From assembly GCF_003385895.1 (NCBI RefSeq), contig NZ_QRDQ01000012.1, forward strand, positions 1 through 64,000: DNA of 64,000 nucleotides, given 5' to 3'. This DNA comes from Flavobacterium cutihirudinis. GTDB lineage: Bacteria > Bacteroidota > Bacteroidia > Flavobacteriales > Flavobacteriaceae. The notes beneath the pieces were generated by a model. The model did no database searches. It saw nothing but the letters and a program-made list of their open reading frames with translations, and was not told where the DNA came from. This document shows positions 1 through 9,164 of the stretch, piece after piece (within the stretch, counting starts at the first letter, position 1; each line of letters begins with the position of its first letter). The translations under genes and the position numbers were made by a program.

Positions 1-83
1 GCTCACTTTGCACCGGAATTAGATGGTCACTTTAAACCAAAACAAGGTGGTCACTTTAAATTGTAATCAGGTGGTCAATATCA
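1..83. mobile_element. terminal repeats of an IS21-like insertion sequence (partial)
   Basis: The motif TGGTCAC(TTT) starts at 24 and 48, a shortened TGGTCA starts at 72, and a diverged copy (GCTCACTTT) sits at 1, giving four copies with an exact 24-bp period. Regularly spaced terminal motifs of this kind are known from the ends of IS21-family elements, which terminate in CA. The outer end probably lies between 77 and 87, because the host reading frame reopens at 88. The transposase genes would lie left of the window, so the family call is inference. Confidence 0.6.
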
Positions 84-87
84 CTGA

Positions 88-717
88 GTTTTACATTATG
101 GCACGAAAGAAGAAATTATTTTAGCCATAGATAATGTTGAATATTGGTTAATTCAGCAAAAACTTGGCAATGAAAATATGGTTTTAAGTCTGACTATAGA
201 TCCCGCAACCACGCCAGAAGGTTTTTTAACCGATGAATCAGACAGACAAATCGTTTTAATTCGTTGGGATGAAAACGAAAAAAAATGGGTTAATGAAGGC
301 GGTGAAGTAGGAAATACAACAGTAAATGGCCAAAACATAAAATTTATAATGGCCGAAGTTAGTCAGTTTGGGAAATTTACTCTTGGTAAAATAAAAAAAG
401 GAAATGGACCCAATCAGGATTTAATAATATATAATGCCCTTTCGCCAAACGGAGATGATAAAAATGAATTCTTTCATATTAAAGGAATTGATAATTATCC
501 GGACAACGAAGTCGAAATCTACAATCGTTGGGGAATACGAGTCTACAGCACAAAATCATACAACGAAAACGACAATGTATTCAAAGGCTATTCCGAAGGA
601 CGTTCGACAATAAATCCAAACGAAAAATTACCCGACGGAACTTATTTTTATGTTTTAAGATATGTTAAAGAAAACAAGAATTATACGCAAACGGGGTATT
701 TGTATATTTCAGAATAA
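88..717 (+). pseudogene. 5'-truncated T9SS type-B sorting domain protein (gliding motility-associated C-terminal domain)
   Basis: The frame is open from 88, directly after the IS-like end, and runs 209 residues to TAA at 715-717. It has no sensible start: the first ATG (178) lies inside conserved-looking sequence. The last ~90 residues have the hallmarks of the gliding-motility-associated C-terminal / type-B T9SS sorting domain: NALSPNGDDKNE, then EIYNRWGIRVY and LPDGTYFYVLRY. That domain directs large surface adhesins through the outer membrane. The upstream part resembles the tail of a repetitive surface protein. The IS insertion has separated it from its signal peptide, so it is very probably not exported. 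Confidence 0.8.
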
Positions 718-830
718 TTTTATTATCAAATTTTAAAACAGCTTTACAAACTAATTTAGATTGCATAAAAAAATTCTTCTCTAAAAGAAACAAACCGGTT
801 CAACTCGCATTCTAGTCATACAAAACAAAC

Positions 831-860
831 ACCTTAAGCAGAAATGTTTAAGGTTTTTTT
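831..860 (+). terminator. intrinsic terminator
   Basis: ACCTTAA (831-837) pairs with TTAAGGT (848-854), and T's follow to 860. It lies about 115 bp after the truncated T9SS gene. The rest of 718-935 shows no gene. Confidence 0.6.
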
Positions 861-935
861 ATCGGAATTAGCTTTTTATTTTCTGATGATCTTTATTAAA
901 TTAGCATCTTTGCAGAATAAAGTAATTTGTAACAT

Positions 936-1190
936 ATGGATATAGTTAAATTTAAAATCACATCAAAAACGATAAAAGTAGAAGTACGCAATTCGAATAA
1001 CTATGTTTTTAATTTTAATACTGCTTTAGAGATCGAAAAAGCAGACAGAGATGTTTTATTAAAACTATATAATGCATTAGATCTTCTTTTTAAGAAAGAA
1101 GCTCCCAGCGAAACAAAAAACTACATTTCACCAAACCAAACCAATATATTGGATCAAATTTCTGCTGCAGATAATATAGAACAGGAATAA
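936..1190 (+). CDS. hypothetical protein, 84 aa
   Basis: I do not recognise this family. The 84-residue product is soluble-looking and mixed in charge, with no signal peptide or membrane segment. The first half reads as beta strands (KFKITSKTIKVEVR, NYVFNF), followed by a helix (KADRDVLLKLYNALDLLFKK) and a polar tail. An approximate Bacteroidota -7 box, CATCTTTG, lies about 30 bp before the ATG, so it probably has its own promoter. It faces the convergent AraC gene with only 27 bp between stops. The good start context and coding-like composition suggest a real gene. Confidence 0.6.
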   Translation: MDIVKFKITSKTIKVEVRNSNNYVFNFNTALEIEKADRDVLLKLYNALDLLFKKEAPSETKNYISPNQTNILDQISAADNIEQE

Positions 1191-1217
1191 AAATCATTTC
1201 GCATCTTTTATGCAGCT

Positions 1218-2096
1218 TTACGACATATTTTGCAGTCGGCGATAATCAGTTGGGGAAACTGAAGAATGCTTTTTGAAAAAACGCCCAAATGCTGAAACCG
1301 AATTAAATCTCAATCGGTACGCAATATCGCTAATATTAACTGACGGATTCCCTAACAGAACAACAGCTTCTTTTAATAAATAAGAATCAATAATTTCGTG
1401 AGGAGTTTTGTCTACGGCTTTCTTCACAATCTGAATCAAATATTTATTTGAGATGTGCAATTTCTGAGCATAATAATCAACTTTTTTGTGCTGACTTATG
1501 TTTTCCATAACCAAATTCAGAAACTGAAAATAAGTATTTCTCGGATTATTAGGAATTACAGCATTTTCTGATTGCTCTGTTTGCAAAAATTCAGCTGTTT
1601 CTAAAAGCAAATTAAATATTAAAGTCCGTATTATTTCATCTTTAAATTTGAGATCTAAATTAATTTTACCCTCAAGGTATTTCATTAGTTTAACTAATCT
1701 GTTAGACTCCTGTTCTTCAAGCTGAATTATTTCAAATAATCTGTCTTCAAAAAATAGCAGCTTTTCAATTGTAAATGGATCTGAGATATTTTTGAGAAGA
1801 AAGTCTTTTTCAAAAAAAAGCAGTTTCATTCTAAAATCTTCGCTTTTGTCTTGAAAAGAGATCTTTGTTGCTGGTTTTGCTGCTAATAAATTGAATTGTT
1901 TTATTTTATGTTGTTGTCCGTCAATTGAGACGGTAATTTGTCCTCGTGTGCAAATACATAGCGAATAATAATCCATCCTAAAGGATTTTTGAGGATATTC
2001 CAATTGCTTTTTGCCTGAAGAAACATAATAAGGCAAATTGCAGTCAACCTCAAAATTGGCTAATGTATCTCTTATTTTATCGTAAGTCTGATCCAT
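1218..2096 (-). CDS. AraC family transcriptional regulator
   Basis: A 292-residue DNA-binding regulator. The last ~87 residues form the double helix-turn-helix of AraC/XylS proteins: first HTH around YYAQKLHISNKYLIQIVKKA, second around ISDIAYRLRFNSVSAFGRFFKK, ending in the usual SPTDYRR. The N-terminal ~200 residues look like a cupin-type ligand domain. The frame stays open upstream to an ATG at 2213, but that extra stretch is rich in F, Y and C and unlike the family, so the ATG at 2096 (MDQTYDKIRD) was chosen. It lies downstream of the oleate hydratase gene on the same strand, so it may regulate it; the ligand is unknown. Confidence 0.85.
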   Translation of the reverse strand: MDQTYDKIRDTLANFEVDCNLPYYVSSGKKQLEYPQKSFRMDYYSLCICTRGQITVSIDGQQHKIKQFNLLAAKPATKISFQDKSEDFRMKLLFFEKDFLLKNISDPFTIEKLLFFEDRLFEIIQLEEQESNRLVKLMKYLEGKINLDLKFKDEIIRTLIFNLLLETAEFLQTEQSENAVIPNNPRNTYFQFLNLVMENISQHKKVDYYAQKLHISNKYLIQIVKKAVDKTPHEIIDSYLLKEAVVLLGNPSVNISDIAYRLRFNSVSAFGRFFKKHSSVSPTDYRRLQNMS

Positions 2097-2261
2097 TAAA
2101 TAGTACTTAAATTGTCCTGAAAAACTATGGCATCTATAAAAATAAGCATTTTCAAAGTATAATGACCTATAACAATTGTTAATACAGCAAAGGCAAATAA
2201 AAAATGGAAACAAGACTTATGTCCTATTTCCATTTTTATCGAATTATCATTTTAAGTTTTT

Positions 2262-4202
2262 TTAATCTCTAATACTACTTATCCAACCTTTCAATTTATT
2301 TAATTGTTCGGTAAAAAACGATTCGTGTTCGTGCGTATCTTCGGCATTTTCGACAAGAAGATGTTCGTAATAGGTTCCTCTTAAAAACTTTCTCAAAAGT
2401 CCTTCACCTACAATTGGTTCATAATCATTTAAGGACTGAGCCGCTTTTAACAAATGACGAATATCATATTGTAACGGATTAATATCAGGAACCTGCTTAT
2501 TCAGGTTTAGCAATTCGTAAACCGCAATTCGTGCAGTTCTAACAGAACTTTCCATTGTAAATACAATATCATTGTTCGTTTCTACAAACTGCCCAACCAA
2601 ACCTAAATTTGTACAGCCTTGCGGAACAACTTGCGGGCGATCGCCTTTTGCTCTTGGCATAAACATCGACGTGATATAAGGCATAAAAGAACTACGGACA
2701 ATTGTGTTCTCCACAATATTATCTAACTGATCAATAATTCCTAAATGATAAGCCAATTCGGCCAAAAGTTCATTTCCTGTACATTCCGGCATTGTTTTTT
2801 TGATATAATCTCCTTGTTTATCCATAAAAAGGGCATAAACCCAAATTACTAAAATATCATCTGGCTGATCTGGAAAATGCGGTTGTCTGTTACAAGTAAA
2901 ACTCATCAACCAGCTTGAATCACTGATTGTTACAATTCCGCCTGTTGCCGTTTTCCCTGAATATGGATCATTTACACATAATTCTTTTACTTTATCAACA
3001 AAAGCTGAAGGCCTACAGGTCAATGTTGCTGACTCCCAAGAAGATTTTTCGATATTACCACAGAATTTTTCAGGTTTTCCAAAAACTGGTGATTTTGCAG
3101 CAAGATTTTTCCATAATTTCCAGCCGGCACTTTGTCCGCTGGTGCTGTTGTCTATACCAATTATTGGTGCAGTTTTATTGTCTCCATAAAAAGTATCTTC
3201 TGTCATTGAGCCTGTTGTGGCAATTACATAATTATCTTTTCCAACTGAAATTCTTTCTTCTTTACCATTTTTTTCGGTGATAATTGCTTCAACAACTTTA
3301 CCTTCAGTATTACTGTGAATATCTAAATCTTTAACTAAAGTATTCAAATCGATTTGAACACCTTTGCTTTGAAGAAATTTTCTTAGAGGCGTAATAAAAG
3401 TGTCATATTGGTTGTATTTTGGAAATACTAAACACGAAAGATCTTTCATTCCGTCGATGGCGTGAAGAAATCTATGCATATATAATTTACATTCTAGTAA
3501 ACTGTGCCAGTTTTCAAAAGCAAACATAGTTCGCCAAAAAAACCAAAAATTACTATCAAGAAACGATTTGCTGAAATAATCCTCAATTTTAAGATCATCT
3601 AATTCATCTTTCTTTTTGAGCAAAAGCTTAATGATAGCAAGCTGATCTTTTTTCTCCAATCCAAATTTGCTGAAATCTTTGATTTGCCCTTTATTATGAA
3701 TTAATCTTGCTTTAGAATAATTTGGATCATTATCATTTACTAAACGATATTCATCTAAAACACTGTAAGGATCCGGCAATTCCAAAGCTGGAATATCCTG
3801 GAATATATCCCAAAGATTTTCATATGTCATATCCATTTCTCGCCCGCCACGAATAATGTATCCATCTTTGGCATTCCCGGCGCCATCTAATGATCCTCCA
3901 TCAACATGCAACTGATCAAGAAAAATAATATTCTCGCCCGGAATATGAGCATCTCGAATAAAATAATACGCCGCAGCCATTCCTGCTATTCCGCTTCCTA
4001 CAATATAAATCTTGCTGTCTTTAAACGACTTTGAAGGAATTCCTTTGTTTCGCTGATAATTTCCAATCTGGTCTGAAAAAGGCATTGTCTTTTCAGGTGT
4101 ATTGATTTGAATCTCTTTACTGGAATCTGGTTGATGGCTCACGTGTCCATATTCTGAAGAACCATTTAATAATTTATCGAATTTAGAAGTGTCAGAACTC
4201 AT
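2262..4202 (-). CDS. ohyA: oleate hydratase (FAD-dependent, MCRA family)
   Basis: Oleate hydratases add water to the cis-9 double bond of oleic and related unsaturated fatty acids, giving 10-hydroxy fatty acids; FAD is structural. The 646-residue length fits the family. An N-terminal dinucleotide-binding fold is clear at about residues 67-85 (VGSGIAGMAAAYY), followed by LDQLHVDGGSLDG and the RGGREMDMTYENLWD segment typical of the family. The C-terminal region (FMPRAKGDRPQVVP, GLVGQFVETNNDIVFTMESSVRTAR) also matches. There is no signal peptide, so it should be cytosolic or peripheral at the membrane. A role in detoxifying host or environmental unsaturated fatty acids is known for the family. 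An AraC regulator follows on the same strand. Confidence 0.93.
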   Translation of the reverse strand: MSSDTSKFDKLLNGSSEYGHVSHQPDSSKEIQINTPEKTMPFSDQIGNYQRNKGIPSKSFKDSKIYIVGSGIAGMAAAYYFIRDAHIPGENIIFLDQLHVDGGSLDGAGNAKDGYIIRGGREMDMTYENLWDIFQDIPALELPDPYSVLDEYRLVNDNDPNYSKARLIHNKGQIKDFSKFGLEKKDQLAIIKLLLKKKDELDDLKIEDYFSKSFLDSNFWFFWRTMFAFENWHSLLECKLYMHRFLHAIDGMKDLSCLVFPKYNQYDTFITPLRKFLQSKGVQIDLNTLVKDLDIHSNTEGKVVEAIITEKNGKEERISVGKDNYVIATTGSMTEDTFYGDNKTAPIIGIDNSTSGQSAGWKLWKNLAAKSPVFGKPEKFCGNIEKSSWESATLTCRPSAFVDKVKELCVNDPYSGKTATGGIVTISDSSWLMSFTCNRQPHFPDQPDDILVIWVYALFMDKQGDYIKKTMPECTGNELLAELAYHLGIIDQLDNIVENTIVRSSFMPYITSMFMPRAKGDRPQVVPQGCTNLGLVGQFVETNNDIVFTMESSVRTARIAVYELLNLNKQVPDINPLQYDIRHLLKAAQSLNDYEPIVGEGLLRKFLRGTYYEHLLVENAEDTHEHESFFTEQLNKLKGWISSIRD

Positions 4203-4224
4203 AATTATTTGTTTTAGAATTACT

Positions 4225-4232
4225 CAAAGTTA
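4225..4232 (-). promoter_or_regulatory. -7 promoter box of the oleate hydratase gene
   Basis: On the minus strand this reads TAACTTTG, a full match to the Bacteroidota -7 consensus TAnnTTTG, 22 bp before the ATG. No convincing -33 TTG was seen at the usual spacing. Confidence 0.5.
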
Positions 4233-4344
4233 AGATTACCAACAAAATAACATGCGTCCCTAAATTCATTAATACTATCCCGAATTTCCTTTTCCGTAAG
4301 AAAAACACATTCTCGGAACTATTTTGTTTAAGAAGTTCCAGATG

Positions 4345-4390
4345 AAAATAGAAAAGCCTAAAACATTTCTGCTTTAGGCTTTTCTATTTT
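4345..4390 (-). terminator. bidirectional intrinsic terminator after the DUF2339 gene
   Basis: Perfect 18-bp arms (4345-4362 and 4373-4390, core GAAAAGCCTAAA / TTTAGGCTTTTC) enclose a 10-nt loop, with A and T runs on the two sides. It closes the large minus-strand gene at 4411-8058. Confidence 0.85.
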
Positions 4391-4410
4391 GAAATGACTT
4401 TCTAAATCTT

Positions 4411-7400
4411 TTAATCAAATCTCTCTTTGTATTTTTTAAATAAAGTATTCATTACTAAAAGCACTACTCCAACTCCTAATAAAACTAATGCTCTAATTAA
4501 GAAATCGGCATTTGATAAATCGAAAAACATTAATCGAATGACACAAACTCCAACTAAAGAAAGCGAAACGTAACGGAAGTATTTTTCTTTTAAAATAATT
4601 CCGAGTATCAGCAAACCTAATGATTCTAAAATCCAGAAGAAAGTTAAGATTCCCTTGTCAAACGAAAGAAATAAGAACAATCCAATACTGAATGTGGCTG
4701 GGTAAATAATAATGCTATTTCTAAATTCAAAGTTTTCAATGTATTTGTAAACAATAAAAATATACAATGCCAATAAAGCAAATATGATTAAATAAACAAA
4801 TTCGAATTTTGATTCGTAAAAATTGAAACTGATAAAGGCCAAATGAAAATTAGCCAGCAAATAATACACAATGCTGATTTCTTTTTTGTTTCCAATCTTT
4901 TTATAATACAGCACTAGGTTTACGATAGCCGTAGACGCCCAAAATACAGGAAGCCATTTGTGTTCTAATTGAGAGAACATTATAACGGAAAGCCAAATAT
5001 TCAAAACAATTTGATAATCGATTTTCAGCGATTTTATAAACTCTTTTTTATGAATCAAGAAAACTAAACCGATCAATAAAACAATAGCTGAAAGCTGTAA
5101 AATCCAATCCAGCAACGTAAAACTATTCAGCGTTTTGATGCTGTAAAAGACAGAAGTCAGAAGAGATAAAAGCCCAATAATCAAAACCGATTCTGAAGCC
5201 AAATCTATTTTTCTGTACAAAATCAAACCAAAATTAAGAATTGCCAACAACATAAAAATTGGTGGTAAATACACTATCTCTAATTGAATAAACAATAAAG
5301 CAATTATCCATAAATTTTGATTAACAGGTAAAATTGTGCTGAACATTTTTCCCTCTTCTTTCGGGCTTTTTATTTGCAGATAACTGTAAGCGACAGAAAG
5401 CAAAATAGCAACTATTTGTGTTCCATAAAGTAGATTTTCACTAATGTTATTTGTTTTAAAAATTGCTAAATAAATACTTAAAAGTATAGAGCCTACCAAC
5501 AACACAAAAGAGTAAATATTATAGCGTTTCATTTTCTCTACTCTTTGAAAGATCCAAAAAGTGATCACCGCTAAACCTCCTAAATAAACCGGAATATAAT
5601 CTATTTGAATACAAGAAAACCCAAAAACTAAAGCATTAAAGAGAATAAATTCGGAATTCAGCGTATGGAAATTTCTCCAGCCAGAAATAATCTCATTTGA
5701 TTTGTTTCTGATTTTATCTGCAAATAAAATATATGTTTCGATGATGGAAAGTCCAACAGCAATTAATCCAATTTCGGTATTATTTAAAAATTGGGTATTG
5801 TATAAAAAGAAGAAACTTCCGAATATCGAAAAAACAAGACAAAAAAGATACAACAAGACTTGATTGTCTACAGAAAGCGATTTTCGTTTAAACTGAATCC
5901 ACAAAAATTCGTGATTTAGCAATGCAATTCCAAACAATCCAAAAATCTGAATAATATTATGATTGGCACCATATTTATATAAAATCGAAAGTAATAAAGC
6001 ATTTATACCAATAATTCCAATAGTTTTTATCGTACGTTCATCTGTATAAAATAGTTTTACAAACCAGTTCGAAGTTATTACAGAAACAATTCCTAAAGCG
6101 TAAAGAATATCTACATTAGATTTAGATTCGGTGACTATCAATATTAATCCTGCAACAATACTTATGTTTAAAAAAATGAATCGGCCTAAATCAAAAGTAT
6201 TGGTTTTAAATTTGAATTGTAAAAAACACCACAGTAAAGCCAAAAACAAAATCGGACAATAAAACGAAATTTCGATTGTATGATACCAGCTTATAAAAAA
6301 GAGTATTGAAAACAGAATGGAAAGAATTCCGTTTAAACTCAAATCTTTCTTGATAACAAAAAAATCAATTTCTAAAAACTCCTTTTTTACAGCACAAAAA
6401 ACAGGAATTATTAACGTTATCAAAGTCATAACGATTAACGTGGCAAAAGTATTTGTAATCGTAATTTCTTGAAAAGATGGATTCGTGTTCATAGCAAAGA
6501 AACCTAAAACAAACAGGCCTAAAGCATGATTAATGCCTAGAAATATTTTATGCAATAAACTTTCCCCGCTTTTATAAACAATGAACAAACAAGTAACGAC
6601 TAAAAAGTACAAACCGCAGGCAATAACATCAAAACCTACTTTCCAATCGTTAAGCATGATAATACTCAACGCAAAAAGTATAAACGAAACCATTCCGTCT
6701 AAATGATACAGCCAAAAAATCTTTTTCTTTCTGGCGAAAAGAGCCGCAAAAAGGCAAAGAATTCCCGCTGCGAACAATACGAATATTTTGATTTTACTTC
6801 CTGTTGAATGTAAAATCAATCCTAAAGCAAATAAAATCCAGTTCGTAAGATGCGTTATAAAAGCAATTCGGTCAAAACGAGTGTTGGCATAAATGCTTCG
6901 GTATTGCATGTACATACAGCTTACAGAAACCAAAATGATACCCAAAATGGCAAAAATATTTTGAGACGCACTTAAACTATGTGCACCTTGTGTAAACCAA
7001 ATATCAAAAATGATAAAAGCCGAAATAACAATCAATAAATGATACTCCCATTTTTCTTTATAAGACAAAATAATTCCTGCTGTTGCAGTTAACGACGCCA
7101 ACAAAAATGTGATTAACAACTTTTCCGGAATTACGCACAAAATCAAAATACTTAAAATTACGTGCAGTGATAAAAAAGTTTGCTGTCTTATGATATATCC
7201 AACATATAAATTGATTGCAATTCCAATTCCGATGAGTGAATAAGCGAGCGGAATGTTTTCTATAAAAGTTAGGGCAGGAATTTGCGAGGCACCAAAACAT
7301 CCAAACAAAAACAAACTTGCTCCGGCACTGCGAAGCCAAAGCCCTGTTTTAAACCATTTTTCTTTTGTTTTCAAAAAGTAATAAGAACCAACTAAAACTC

Positions 7401-8058
7401 CAGCGTAAAGCCAAAGAATTAAAATCCTGAACATCGGCGAAACCTTCAAAGCTGTGTAAATGCTCAAATAACCAATTCCTAAAACCATTATGGCGGTTCC
7501 TAAAATTCCAGTCCAGTTTTCGATAAACTGTTGTTCCAGTTTTTTTATAAAAATTGAAAAAGCACTTTCTACATAAACTTCTTCTTCATAATGTTGAGGT
7601 TCTGGCTGTTTTTCTAATTCAAGAATTGGCTCTGTTTCAATATTGGCTATTGGCTCCGGAGTTTCATTAGCTTCAACAATTTTGTTTGCGTCATAAACAT
7701 GAATTACTTGTGATTCCAAAGCAAGTTTTTCGAGAGCTTCTTCAGGAACGATATTTTCCTCATTTTGAATAACTTCCTCGACTTTATCGGCAAGAGGAAT
7801 TACTGAAAGCGGAACCTCAACTATTGGTTCAGAAATTATTCCAACTTCATTAATTTTTTCGGGTAAAACTTCAGCAACAAAATTAGGTTGTGCTATCTGC
7901 GTTTTAATCTCTTTGATTTCATTTTTCAAAGAATTATAGTCGTCTCTGCTTTTTCTAAAAAGAGATTCAAGGTTTTCATTTTCTTCCTTTACTTTCGAAA
8001 GACTGTTAAATAAGACGACTACACATACAAATAAGGCAAATAGAATAAAGCTCTCCAT
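4411..8058 (-). CDS. DUF2339 family polytopic membrane protein
   Basis: A very large (1215-residue) membrane protein. Residue ~1-18 is a signal anchor; ~19-55 is a predicted coiled coil (SKVKEENENLESLFRKSRDD). An acidic, Pro/Glu-rich stretch follows to ~165, and then about 30 closely packed hydrophobic segments fill the rest. This layout, with conserved FIENWTGILGTAIMVLGIGYL just before the membrane array, fits Pfam DUF2339 (predicted membrane proteins). The molecular function is unknown. It stands alone, with its own terminator and a -7 box at 8077-8084. The many-helix array is compatible with a transporter or lipid/glycan-handling protein, but nothing in the sequence decides this. Confidence 0.8.
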   Translation of the reverse strand: MESFILFALFVCVVVLFNSLSKVKEENENLESLFRKSRDDYNSLKNEIKEIKTQIAQPNFVAEVLPEKINEVGIISEPIVEVPLSVIPLADKVEEVIQNEENIVPEEALEKLALESQVIHVYDANKIVEANETPEPIANIETEPILELEKQPEPQHYEEEVYVESAFSIFIKKLEQQFIENWTGILGTAIMVLGIGYLSIYTALKVSPMFRILILWLYAGVLVGSYYFLKTKEKWFKTGLWLRSAGASLFLFGCFGASQIPALTFIENIPLAYSLIGIGIAINLYVGYIIRQQTFLSLHVILSILILCVIPEKLLITFLLASLTATAGIILSYKEKWEYHLLIVISAFIIFDIWFTQGAHSLSASQNIFAILGIILVSVSCMYMQYRSIYANTRFDRIAFITHLTNWILFALGLILHSTGSKIKIFVLFAAGILCLFAALFARKKKIFWLYHLDGMVSFILFALSIIMLNDWKVGFDVIACGLYFLVVTCLFIVYKSGESLLHKIFLGINHALGLFVLGFFAMNTNPSFQEITITNTFATLIVMTLITLIIPVFCAVKKEFLEIDFFVIKKDLSLNGILSILFSILFFISWYHTIEISFYCPILFLALLWCFLQFKFKTNTFDLGRFIFLNISIVAGLILIVTESKSNVDILYALGIVSVITSNWFVKLFYTDERTIKTIGIIGINALLLSILYKYGANHNIIQIFGLFGIALLNHEFLWIQFKRKSLSVDNQVLLYLFCLVFSIFGSFFFLYNTQFLNNTEIGLIAVGLSIIETYILFADKIRNKSNEIISGWRNFHTLNSEFILFNALVFGFSCIQIDYIPVYLGGLAVITFWIFQRVEKMKRYNIYSFVLLVGSILLSIYLAIFKTNNISENLLYGTQIVAILLSVAYSYLQIKSPKEEGKMFSTILPVNQNLWIIALLFIQLEIVYLPPIFMLLAILNFGLILYRKIDLASESVLIIGLLSLLTSVFYSIKTLNSFTLLDWILQLSAIVLLIGLVFLIHKKEFIKSLKIDYQIVLNIWLSVIMFSQLEHKWLPVFWASTAIVNLVLYYKKIGNKKEISIVYYLLANFHLAFISFNFYESKFEFVYLIIFALLALYIFIVYKYIENFEFRNSIIIYPATFSIGLFLFLSFDKGILTFFWILESLGLLILGIILKEKYFRYVSLSLVGVCVIRLMFFDLSNADFLIRALVLLGVGVVLLVMNTLFKKYKERFD

Positions 8059-8376
8059 AGTTTAAATTTCAGATTTCAAATGTAAGAATTTTAATATTTA
8101 TTTTTTAAGCTAAATTATGATAGATTTATGAAACTAAGTGTCAAAAATGAAAATTACTCTTGAAATAAAATATTTTCACAGACTTCGATAATTATCAAAA
8201 CAGAAAACATCATAATTGATGTAACATTTTTCAATAACAGCGTCAAACTTTAAAATTAAATTACAGTTCTTTGTAACTTATTACAATCACAATTTTAGAT
8301 TCATCATTTTCTAAATTGCAATAATATTGAACTCATTGAGTTTAGATTAGTTAAAACTAGTCGCGATATTTTCGTT
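8059..8376. other. divergent intergenic region, 318 bp, no gene
   Basis: The space separates the DUF2339 gene from the ECF sigma operon and should hold both promoters. Besides the -7 box at 8077, the clearest structure is TTGTAA-ctta-TTACAA (8271-8286), a perfect 6-bp inverted repeat about 90 bp before the sigma gene that could be an operator. No coding region was seen. Confidence 0.5.
8077..8084 (-). promoter_or_regulatory. -7 promoter box of the DUF2339 gene
   Basis: Minus-strand TACATTTG matches TAnnTTTG and sits about 19 bp upstream of the ATG at 8058. Confidence 0.5.
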
Positions 8377-8895
8377 ATGGACAATAAAAAGTTTATTTTA
8401 AGTTTAAAAAAAGGTAATGAAGACGCCTTCAAAGAGGTGTATTTCAATTATTATGATAAACTAATAAATATTGCCAGACGATTTTCTTCTTCGGTATTTA
8501 CTCCTGAAGATTTTGTTCAGGAAACTTTCATAAGACTTTACAACAAACGCGAACTGCTTAATGAAGATGTTTTATTGGACAAACAATTGTTTACCATTTG
8601 CAAAAACATCATTCTCAATCATATTAACAGAGAAAACAAAATAATTCAGCTTGATCCTCAGGTTGACATGATACAGGAAGAAACAGATTCGTCAATTTTT
8701 GATGAAAGAAAAGAAAAATTACACACTTTCATCAATCAGCTTCCGGAACAACAGCAAAAAATATTCACTTTACACAAACTGGAAAACCTTAGCTATAAGG
8801 AGATTGCCGAAATAACGGATCTTTCTGAAAAGACTATCGCCAATCATATTTATCTCGCCAGTAAATTTATTCGAAAAAAAATCGAAAACCATTAG
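8377..8895 (+). CDS. ECF RNA polymerase sigma factor (FecI-like)
   Basis: A 172-residue extracytoplasmic-function sigma factor. Region 2 spans about residues 8-75, with the DFVQETFIRLYNKRE core-binding signature. Region 4 spans about 110-165, with the HTH LSYKEIAEITDLSEKTIANHIYLASKFIRKK. No other domains are present. It heads an operon with a small protein, a FecR-type anti-sigma factor, an STN TonB receptor and a DUF4249 lipoprotein. That is the cell-surface-signalling layout in which an outer-membrane receptor relays ligand binding through FecR to the sigma factor. The signal substrate cannot be read from the sequence. Confidence 0.92.
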   Translation: MDNKKFILSLKKGNEDAFKEVYFNYYDKLINIARRFSSSVFTPEDFVQETFIRLYNKRELLNEDVLLDKQLFTICKNIILNHINRENKIIQLDPQVDMIQEETDSSIFDERKEKLHTFINQLPEQQQKIFTLHKLENLSYKEIAEITDLSEKTIANHIYLASKFIRKKIENH

Positions 8896-8942
8896 GAACT
8901 TTTCTGTTCTCGTTTGTTATATATAAAAAACCAGAACAGAAA

Positions 8943-9152
8943 ATGCACATTGAAGCGTATAAAACTAATGTAAAAACAAAAAAAGACGCAAGTTTACTTG
9001 TTGCTCTTTTACAATTTGTTATATCCGATTGTATCATAAATTTCGATAAAAAAGGCCAGGAAAACATCTTAAAAATCGAAACTAACCGCGACATTAAAGA
9101 AATGGTTTATCGCGTTTGCAACAAGCAAGGTTTTCATTGTCAAATCATTTAA
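8943..9152 (+). CDS. small predicted ferredoxin-fold protein, 69 aa
   Basis: A 69-residue protein lying 47 bp after the sigma gene and 12 bp before the anti-sigma gene, where canonical FecI/FecR operons have nothing. The likely pattern is beta-alpha-beta-beta-alpha-beta (AYKTNV, ASLLVALLQFVI, CIINFDK, NILKIET, IKEMVYRVCNKQ, CQII), as in HMA-like domains but without an MxCxxC metal site. It resembles the product at 16837-17037 along its whole length (YKTNV/FKTSV, NFDKKG/NFDLED, NILKIET/NILRIDS). Function is unknown; the position suggests a part in the signalling circuit. Confidence 0.75.
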   Translation: MHIEAYKTNVKTKKDASLLVALLQFVISDCIINFDKKGQENILKIETNRDIKEMVYRVCNKQGFHCQII

Positions 9153-9164
9153 CACGGAGAAATC

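Noticed and set aside
795..830. Possible tRNA remnant (GGTTCAACTC resembles a T-arm) after the truncated T9SS gene
   Set aside because: The flanks do not pair and no acceptor or anticodon arm is visible, so an att-site or tRNA fragment could not be supported.
2927..3280. Plus-strand open frame inside the oleate hydratase gene
   Set aside because: It is a shadow of the strong minus-strand gene, with leucine/glutamine-rich composition unlike a real protein and no start signals.
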